Positions 1-4,781 of a DNA stretch of 9,286 bases are shown piece after piece. Numbering within the stretch: position 1 is the first letter of the stretch; each line of letters opens with the position of its first letter. The translations under genes and the position numbers were made by a program. The DNA is from Deltaproteobacteria bacterium (GTDB lineage: Bacteria > Desulfobacterota > Dissulfuribacteria > Dissulfuribacterales > UBA3076), in contig JAUWHV010000065.1 of assembly GCA_030605675.1 (NCBI GenBank), positions 1 to 9,286 of the forward strand. Direction: 5' to 3'. The notes under the pieces were generated by a model. That model had not been told where the DNA came from and searched no databases. It saw only the letters and a program-made list of their open reading frames with translations.

Positions 1-671
1 CCAGTTATTGTGAAGGATTTGCACTGCCGGATGGTGAGGCAAAGTACGATCCCCAGGTCAATGTGGATCCGGTGGAAGTCAGGCAGTATGAGGTGGGACT
101 GACATTTACGCCCATTGACAAGGTGTGGATTGATCTTGCAGCATACATATTGGATACGGACAATGAGATTCAGGAAGATCCGCCTGGCTCTGACGAGTAC
201 AAGAATGTTGGAGAGACACGGAGAAAAGGGATTGAGCTAGCAGTTAAATTCCAGCCTGTGGAGGGCCTGGAGATCTTCGGAGACCTTTCCATAATCGATA
301 CGGAAATACGGAACAATCCGGACAAGTCCCTGGAGGGGAATGAACTGCCCGGGATTCCGAAGAGCATATTTGACGTGGGTGTAAAATATACTTCGTCCGT
401 CGGTCTCGGCACCAGGATCAAATGGCGTAACGTGGGTGAATATTATATCGATGATGCAAATACTGAGAAATATGACGGATATGATGTAGTCGATGCAAGT
501 CTATTCTATGACATCTCAGATAAGAAAGGCACAAAATACAGGCTGTCTTTTGAAATAGACAACCTCTTTGACGAACATTATTCTCAATCCGCATGGTATG
601 GCTATGGAACATCCAATTATGCCGTGTCCTGGCCAAGGACTTTCTGGGCAAGTGTAATGATCAATTGGTAA
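1..671 (+). CDS. TonB-dependent outer-membrane receptor, C-terminal part (5' end outside window)
   Basis: An open frame runs from base 3 (an in-frame GTG at 63 is internal) to TAA at 669-671, giving about 222 residues of a protein that begins upstream. The sequence is a run of alternating beta strands of a TonB-dependent receptor barrel. A 'VDPVEVRQYEVGL' segment near the start resembles the common 'L.PE....YE.G' motif. Further on come 'RRKGIELAV' (cf. 'G.E....'), 'IDNLFDEHYSQS' (the classic 'NLFD..Y' box) and 'YAVSWPRTFWASVMINW', ending in an aromatic residue as expected for the beta signal recognised by the BAM complex. Such receptors import iron chelates, cobalamin or other large ligands using TonB energy. 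The plug domain and TonB box, which would indicate the ligand, lie outside the window, so the substrate is unknown. Family assignment is firm. Confidence 0.93.
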   Translation, partial: SYCEGFALPDGEAKYDPQVNVDPVEVRQYEVGLTFTPIDKVWIDLAAYILDTDNEIQEDPPGSDEYKNVGETRRKGIELAVKFQPVEGLEIFGDLSIIDTEIRNNPDKSLEGNELPGIPKSIFDVGVKYTSSVGLGTRIKWRNVGEYYIDDANTEKYDGYDVVDASLFYDISDKKGTKYRLSFEIDNLFDEHYSQSAWYGYGTSNYAVSWPRTFWASVMINW

Positions 672-746
672 CAAGGAAGGGGCCGGATTCCAATATTTGA
701 CTGTGTGTGTCAAATGTTGAAAACTCCGGCCCCTTTGTTCCCTTGT
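671..746 (+). terminator. Long bipartite hairpin after the receptor gene, probable terminator
   Basis: Perfect arms AAGGGGCCGGA (677-687) and TCCGGCCCCTT (725-735) enclose a second hairpin, CAATATTTGAC (691-701) with GTCAAATGTTG (709-719), which has one G-T pair and loop 702-708. Outer arms ACAAGG (671-676) and CCTTGT (741-746) extend the structure past a small bulge. The left arm begins at the last base of the receptor stop codon. The T tract after the stem (TTTGTT) is imperfect, so termination may be partial. Because the structure is symmetrical it could also act on the other strand or as a regulator site. Confidence 0.65.
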
Positions 747-761
747 AGAGGATAATTCAAA

Positions 762-1268
762 ATGGGAAAGATTTCCTGTTCATTAATATTTTTCTTATTA
801 ATTTCAGCCGGTTGCACTCCTTTTATTTCAAGGGATCTGAGAAGGGAGATATCAAGAGACATAACCTTCAGGCAGGTTATTAATGACCCGGAGGCTTATA
901 CAGGGAAGACTGTTCTCATAAGCGGAATAATTATTGGCTCTAAAAACACAAAGGAAGGGACCCTGATTGAGATACTTCAAAAGCAGGCTGACATAGAGGG
1001 AAGACCAAAAGATGTGGATAATTCCGATGGCAGGTTTCTGGCCTTATATGATGGTTACTTAGATACAGCGATTTATACCCAGGGAAGGGAAGTTGCAGTG
1101 GCAGGAGAAATCAAGGGGAAAAGGGTCTTGCCTTTAGGGGAAATAGATTACACCTATCCTCTTATCTCTATCAAGGAGATTCATCTCTTTAAGGTCCGAA
1201 AAGAAGAGAGATACTATATTTGTCCCTATCCTTATCGGTTGTGGGATTATCCGTATTTGTATCCTTAG
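762..1268 (+). CDS. Slp-family outer-membrane lipoprotein
   Basis: A 168-residue protein. ATG 762 is preceded by AGAGGA (747-752) at 9 bases. Residues 1-17 form a signal peptide with a lipobox ending SAG-C18, followed by Thr, which fits lipidation at Cys18 and sorting to the outer membrane. The body matches the Slp/starvation-induced lipoprotein family as I know it: 'ITFRQVINDPEAYTGKTVLISGIIIG' (residues 34-59) near the start, a central 'GRFLALYDGYLD' (90-101), then 'GREVAVAGEIKGKR' (108-121) and a conserved-type 'YPLISIKEIHLF' (132-143). The function of the family is poorly defined; E. coli Slp is induced by starvation and stationary phase. The C-terminal 18 residues are rich in Tyr and Pro (about 151-168), an unusual tail. 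The gene stands alone behind the hairpin at 671-746; no clear promoter was found. Confidence 0.85.
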   Translation: MGKISCSLIFFLLISAGCTPFISRDLRREISRDITFRQVINDPEAYTGKTVLISGIIIGSKNTKEGTLIEILQKQADIEGRPKDVDNSDGRFLALYDGYLDTAIYTQGREVAVAGEIKGKRVLPLGEIDYTYPLISIKEIHLFKVRKEERYYICPYPYRLWDYPYLYP

Positions 1269-1285
1269 GGCCTTAGCAATTATTC

Positions 1286-1352
1286 TCGTGTTTTTTCTGA
1301 CAGAAAATTCTGAAACATAATCACGAAAACACGAAAGATTGAAAGCACGAAA
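1286..1352. repeat. CACGAAA repeats within an inverted repeat
   Basis: CACGAAA occurs three times (1322-1328, 1330-1336, 1346-1352). TCGTGTTTT (1286-1294) is the exact reverse complement of AAAACACGA (1326-1334), so this stretch can fold with a 31-base loop that itself contains CAGAA/TTCTG arms (1301-1305, 1308-1312). It lies just after the lipoprotein stop codon. It might be a weak terminator or one member of a dispersed intergenic repeat; the window alone cannot decide. Confidence 0.4.
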
Positions 1353-1646
1353 TAAAACAACATTCAGGCTTGTCAGGAGGTTGACCATTCTATGGCAGGC
1401 ATAGAAATACCTTATGCTCAATATTTCAACTTGGCAAGTTCATCCAGAAATGCCCCCCTAGTTACATATATCCTTACATCTTGCATGATATGCAGCAATA
1501 AAATTTTAGATAATCGAAAAAAGCTTGTCATCGAATTGTCTATAATATAAACCAGATAGGAATAATTCGGTCAAAAAGGGCGCTCAAATCTTTATCACCT
1601 TTTTTCGCCGTTACTCAGTCCGCCCGGTGAATGATAGCGTTGGCAC

Positions 1647-1677
1647 TTGACAGGAATATCAATAGTGATACTATAAA
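1647..1677 (+). promoter_or_regulatory. hicAB promoter with a palindromic operator candidate
   Basis: A perfect -35 box TTGACA (1647-1652) is followed by two overlapping -10 candidates, TACTAT (1669-1674, 16-base spacer) and TATAAA (1672-1677, 19-base spacer). Between the boxes lies the palindrome TATCA-N4-TGATA (1657-1670). A site in this place fits autorepression by HicB, whose C-terminus looks like a ribbon-helix-helix DNA-binding domain. Transcription would start at or next to the hicA ATG (1681), which has no Shine-Dalgarno sequence, so the message is probably leaderless. The boxes are seen directly; operator function is inferred. Confidence 0.6.
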
Positions 1678-1680
1678 ATC

Positions 1681-1938
1681 ATGACAAAGGTTGAAGAAAC
1701 AGTTGAGCAGATGCGGCGGAACCCGAAGGAGATACGCTTCTCGGATGCGTGTCGCGTCTGCGAGCACTATTTCGGGCAACCGCGTCAGAATGGAATCAGC
1801 CACAGGATCTACAAGACCCCGTGGCAAGGCGACCCGAGAGTCAATATTCAGAGCGCCAAGGGCAAGGCCAAGGCTTATCAGGTCAAACAAGTCCTGAGAG
1901 CGATCGAGAGGTTGGAGTATGAAAGCCATTCGCAATGA
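1681..1938 (+). CDS. hicA: HicA-family mRNA interferase toxin
   Basis: An 85-residue protein, the usual size for HicA. HicA toxins have a small dsRNA-binding-like fold and cleave mRNA with a catalytic histidine. The expected core is present: 'GISHRIYKTPW' (residues 38-48) with His41 as the likely catalytic residue, followed by a 'VNIQ...KGKAKAYQVKQVLRAIERLE' end resembling the usual 'kPyqvkqvL' tail. The N-terminus 'MTKVEETVEQMRRNPKEIRFSDACRVC' belongs to the longer HicA variant that starts with a charged helix and an 'MR.NP' motif rather than the short form starting directly at the fold. ATG 1681 is chosen because it retains that helix, although no ribosome binding site precedes it (see the promoter entry). 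The last 20 bases overlap hicB. Confidence 0.85.
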   Translation: MTKVEETVEQMRRNPKEIRFSDACRVCEHYFGQPRQNGISHRIYKTPWQGDPRVNIQSAKGKAKAYQVKQVLRAIERLEYESHSQ

Positions 1939-2251
1939 TCACTATACATACCGCGTGACCTGGTCGGAGGATGATCAGGAATACGTCGGTCTCTGTGCTG
2001 AGTTTCCGAGCCTGAGCTGGCTTTCTTCATCCCCGGAAGCTGCGCTTCGGGGGATTCGTGCTGTCGTTGCCGAAGTCGTGGCCGACATGAAGAAGAACCG
2101 GGAACCCATCCCGGATCCGCTGGCCAGCCGGAAGTTCAGCGGCAAGTTCATGGTCCGCATCCCCCCTGACGTGCATCGTGAGCTTACCGTGGAGGCAGCA
2201 GAAGCCGGCGTCAGTTTGAACCGTCTGGCAAGCGCAAAGCTCTCCCGCTGA
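1919..2251 (+). CDS. hicB: HicB-family antitoxin
   Basis: A 110-residue protein. ATG 1919 lies inside the end of hicA (20-base overlap, different frame) and has GAGAGG (1906-1911) at 7 bases, so the antitoxin has its own ribosome binding site while the toxin seems leaderless. Residues 8-65 match the HicB partial RNase H-like domain that binds the toxin: 'YTYRVTWSEDDQEYVGLCAEFPSLS' followed by 'SPEAALRGIRAVVAEVVADM'. Residues 75-110 ('GKFMVRIPPDVHRELTVEAAEAGVSLNRLASAKLSR') look like a ribbon-helix-helix DNA-binding domain, so HicB probably also represses the operon through the palindrome at 1657-1670. Gene order is toxin first, as in most hicAB loci. Only 43 bases separate it from hpnA, with no terminator seen. 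Confidence 0.87.
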   Translation: MKAIRNDHYTYRVTWSEDDQEYVGLCAEFPSLSWLSSSPEAALRGIRAVVAEVVADMKKNREPIPDPLASRKFSGKFMVRIPPDVHRELTVEAAEAGVSLNRLASAKLSR

Positions 2252-2294
2252 AAGACGAAGAGTGCCGACCAAGGGTTTAGAAATTCAAAAACAA

Positions 2295-3293
2295 ATGCGT
2301 ATCTTTATTACCGGAGCGACCGGCTTTATCGGCTATCATGTCACCAGGCTGTTAAGGGAGCAGCAGTGTGACATCCGCGCACTGGTACGTCCCACCAGCG
2401 AAGTGGCCGAGCTGATAACACTCGGAGTTGAGCTCATCGAAGGTGACTTAAGGGACAGTGGTTCGGTTCGCCATGCCATGGCCGGCTGTGATCAGGTCTA
2501 TCATCTTGCTGCCGACTACCGGCTATGGGTGCCTGATTCTGACGAAATGTACAGGATCAATGTCCAGGGAACACGCAACATCCTAATGGCCGCCCGGGAT
2601 TCGGGAGTAAAAAAGATAGTGTATACCAGCTCTGTAGGGGCGCTGGCCACCACCAGGGATGGCCAGGCAATGACCGAGGAATCTCCCGTCCGTCTGGAAG
2701 AAATGGTCGGGCATTACAAGCGATCAAAGTTTCTTGCCCAGGAAGAGGCCTTGAAGTTTGCTGCCAAAGGCGTGCCGGTAGTGATTGTCAATCCATCCAC
2801 ACCAGTCGGACCCATGGATAGAAAACCAACACCAACCGGCCAGATGATTGTCGATTTTCTGAACAGAAAAATACCCGCCTTTCTCGACACGGGTCTTAAT
2901 TTCGTGGACGTGACGGATGTGGCCCGGGGACATCTCCTTGCAGCCGAATACGGCCGTCATGGCGAAAAGTATATCCTGGGCAATGTGAACCTGAGTCTGA
3001 AAGATTTTTTTGAAATGCTGGCCGATATCACCCATCTTCCGGCTCCCCGGTTCCGGCTGCCTTACTATCCTCTGCTGGCGGGCGGCTGGTTCTGCGAACA
3101 TCTGTCCAGGGTAACCGGCAAGCCGCCTCTTATCCCTTTGACCGGCGTCAGGATGGCACGCAAGTACATGTATTTTGACTGTTCAAAGGCGGTCCGTGAG
3201 TTGCACTACACCATGCAACCGGTCCGTGGCGCACTGGAGGCGGCCGTGGAATGGTTTCGCACAAATGGCTATATAAAAAAAGTGCAGCCGTGA
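2295..3293 (+). CDS. hpnA: Hopanoid-associated sugar epimerase/dehydratase HpnA
   Basis: A 332-residue extended short-chain dehydrogenase of the NAD-dependent epimerase/dehydratase family. The N-terminal Rossmann motif is TGATGFIG (residues 6-13), with acidic 'EGDLRD' (49-54) for the cofactor, 'TSSVGAL' (111-117) and the catalytic YKRSK (Tyr141, Lys145). The segment 'HLAADYRLWVPDSDEMYRIN' (70-89) is, in my knowledge, characteristic of the HpnA subfamily. ATG 2295 is chosen because the Rossmann strand starts at once; a GTG at 2262 would add 11 unsupported residues. Neither start has a strong ribosome binding site. HpnA is found in hopanoid clusters and is assumed to act on the sugar-derived side chain of bacteriohopanepolyols; its exact reaction is not settled to my knowledge. 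The opposing squalene-hopene cyclase supports the assignment. Confidence 0.85.
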   Translation: MRIFITGATGFIGYHVTRLLREQQCDIRALVRPTSEVAELITLGVELIEGDLRDSGSVRHAMAGCDQVYHLAADYRLWVPDSDEMYRINVQGTRNILMAARDSGVKKIVYTSSVGALATTRDGQAMTEESPVRLEEMVGHYKRSKFLAQEEALKFAAKGVPVVIVNPSTPVGPMDRKPTPTGQMIVDFLNRKIPAFLDTGLNFVDVTDVARGHLLAAEYGRHGEKYILGNVNLSLKDFFEMLADITHLPAPRFRLPYYPLLAGGWFCEHLSRVTGKPPLIPLTGVRMARKYMYFDCSKAVRELHYTMQPVRGALEAAVEWFRTNGYIKKVQP

Positions 3294-3404
3294 GGGGCTC
3301 AACATTCAAGTAATTTTTACATTGAGAAGTTATACTAATGCAACAGTTCAGAGCGGCAAACTAGCACCAAAAACTGTAGCTTCACCGTAAAGGATGCGTT
3401 GATC

Positions 3405-4781
3405 ATGGATATCATATCCCTCGTGAAAAGCCGACTTGGCGATACCTACGATTTGCACCGTCGCTATATTAATCCACAGTTTGTGCGTGTGTTACAGGTT
3501 ATCGGATTTGACCGGAATTATACCTCAGCCAAAGGGGCATGGCTTAAAGACAAAAAAGGCGCGGAAGTGCTTGATTTTTTGGCTGGTTTCGGTGTTTTTA
3601 ATATCGGCCGCAACCATCCTTTGGTGGCCCGGGTCCTCCATGATATGTTAGACAGCGATCCGGCAAGCATGGTCCAGATGGATGTGGGGACCATTTCCGG
3701 CCTCCTGGCCGAGGCGTTAGCTTCTTTGGCGCCAGGTGATCTGGAAGCGGTTTTTTTTACCAATTCAGGAGCTGAAGGAGTGGAGGCCGCACTGAAATTC
3801 GCCAGGCAAGCCACGAGAAGGAGCAAGGTGGTTTACTGCAACCACGCCTTCCACGGTCTGACCTTGGGGGCCCTGTCTGTGAACGGCAACGAGGAGTTTC
3901 GCGGCCGCAACGAACCGTTACTGCCTGACTGTATTCCTGTCCCATTTAATGATCCGGAGGCACTTGAAGCCGCCCTTTCCGGGGGGGATGTGGCCGCATT
4001 CATTGTGGAACCGATCCAGGGAAAGGGTGTATTCATTCCTGATGACGACTATTTACCAAGGGCCCGCCGTCTGTGTGACGAATATGGTACGATTCTCATT
4101 GCGGACGAGGTCCAGACCGGCTTTGGTCGCACAGGCAGGATGTTTGCGGTGAATCACTGGGACGTTGTCCCGGATATCCTCGTCCTGTCCAAGGCACTTT
4201 CCGGAGGGTATATCCCGTTAGGCGCAATCATCAGCAAACGGGCGATCCATTCCAAAGTGTTCGACAGCATGGATCGATGTTTTGCTCATTCCAACACTTT
4301 TGGCCAGAATGACTTTGCTATGGCCGCAGGTCTTGCCACCCTTCACGTGCTTGAACAGGAGAATTTGGTTGAGCGCTCGGCCAGGATGGGTGACTACATT
4401 AAGAAAGGCCTTGAAGAGTTGGCGGGCGGCTATGAGCTGATTCGCGATGTCCGAGGAAAAGGCCTTATGATCGGAATACAGTTCGGCGAACCCAGGTCAT
4501 ATACGCTGAAAGCCGGTTGGAAGCTCTTGCACAAAATAAACGCGGACATCTTCTGCCAAATGATCACCATGCCTCTCCTGGCCAAACATCATGTCCTGAC
4601 CCAGGTGGCGGGACACGGATTAGATACTGTTAAGATTCTGCCTCCCCTTATTATCGACAAGAGCGATGCAGACTATTTTCTTGAAGCAATGGACCAGGTC
4701 CTGAAGGAAGCACACAGTTTTCCCGGTTCTGCCTGGACAACGGTCACGGAACTTGGCATTCGTACTGCCAAATCCGCATGA
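3405..4781 (+). CDS. hpnO: Class III PLP aminotransferase, probable HpnO (aminohopanoid formation)
   Basis: A 458-residue fold-type I, class III aminotransferase. The phosphate-binding 'TNSGAEG' is at residues 119-125, the cofactor aspartate lies in 'ADEVQTGFGRTG' (Asp234) and the Schiff-base lysine in 'LSKALSGGY' (Lys263), followed by 'HSNTFGQN' (296-303). The start 'LHRRYINPQFVRVLQVIGFD' and 'LDFLAGFGVFNIGRNHP' differ from ornithine or GABA enzymes and resemble HpnO. HpnO of Rhodopseudomonas palustris is needed for aminobacteriohopanetriol, putting an amino group on C35. ATG 3405 with AAAGGA (3389-3394) at 10 bases is preferred; TTG 3399 is an alternative adding two residues. The end overlaps hpnN by ATGA. 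Aminotransferase identity is firm; the HpnO call rests on context and recalled similarity. Confidence 0.75.
   Translation: MDIISLVKSRLGDTYDLHRRYINPQFVRVLQVIGFDRNYTSAKGAWLKDKKGAEVLDFLAGFGVFNIGRNHPLVARVLHDMLDSDPASMVQMDVGTISGLLAEALASLAPGDLEAVFFTNSGAEGVEAALKFARQATRRSKVVYCNHAFHGLTLGALSVNGNEEFRGRNEPLLPDCIPVPFNDPEALEAALSGGDVAAFIVEPIQGKGVFIPDDDYLPRARRLCDEYGTILIADEVQTGFGRTGRMFAVNHWDVVPDILVLSKALSGGYIPLGAIISKRAIHSKVFDSMDRCFAHSNTFGQNDFAMAAGLATLHVLEQENLVERSARMGDYIKKGLEELAGGYELIRDVRGKGLMIGIQFGEPRSYTLKAGWKLLHKINADIFCQMITMPLLAKHHVLTQVAGHGLDTVKILPPLIIDKSDADYFLEAMDQVLKEAHSFPGSAWTTVTELGIRTAKSA

Larger units (their letters stand above)
1269..1680. other. Non-coding stretch with small inverted repeats
   Basis: About 410 bases, AT-rich, with no convincing gene on either strand. 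It contains three perfect small inverted repeats: TTCTATG/CATAGAA with a 5-base loop (1388-1406), AACTT/AAGTT with a 3-base loop (1428-1440) and TGCAT/ATGCA with a 3-base loop (1483-1495). A 37-codon frame on the minus strand (1531 to 1418, ending ...FLDELAKLKY) has no ribosome binding site and I do not call it a gene; it could be a decayed remnant. The hicAB promoter occupies the last 35 bases and is listed separately, as is the CACGAAA repeat. Confidence 0.5.

Noticed and set aside
1418..1531. 37-codon minus-strand frame in the intergenic region
   Set aside because: No ribosome binding site, no recognised domain, and AT-rich DNA gives such frames by chance; mentioned only as a possible remnant.
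1541..1546. Perfect TATAAT string
   Set aside because: No -35 box at a workable distance (TTGTCA at 1525 leaves only a 10-base spacer) and no gene start nearby.
1615..1935. 106-codon minus-strand frame over hicA
   Set aside because: It runs antisense to a well-recognised HicA toxin and resembles no protein I know.
3331..3336. TATACT as a -10 box for the hpnO-hpnN block
   Set aside because: No matching -35 at 16-18 bases; a promoter in the 3294-3404 gap is likely but cannot be placed from the sequence.
3751..3758. T8 runs in hpnO (3751-3758) and hpnN (4902-4909) as phase-variation tracts
   Set aside because: Eight bases is short, both encode ordinary Phe pairs in conserved positions, and both frames are intact.
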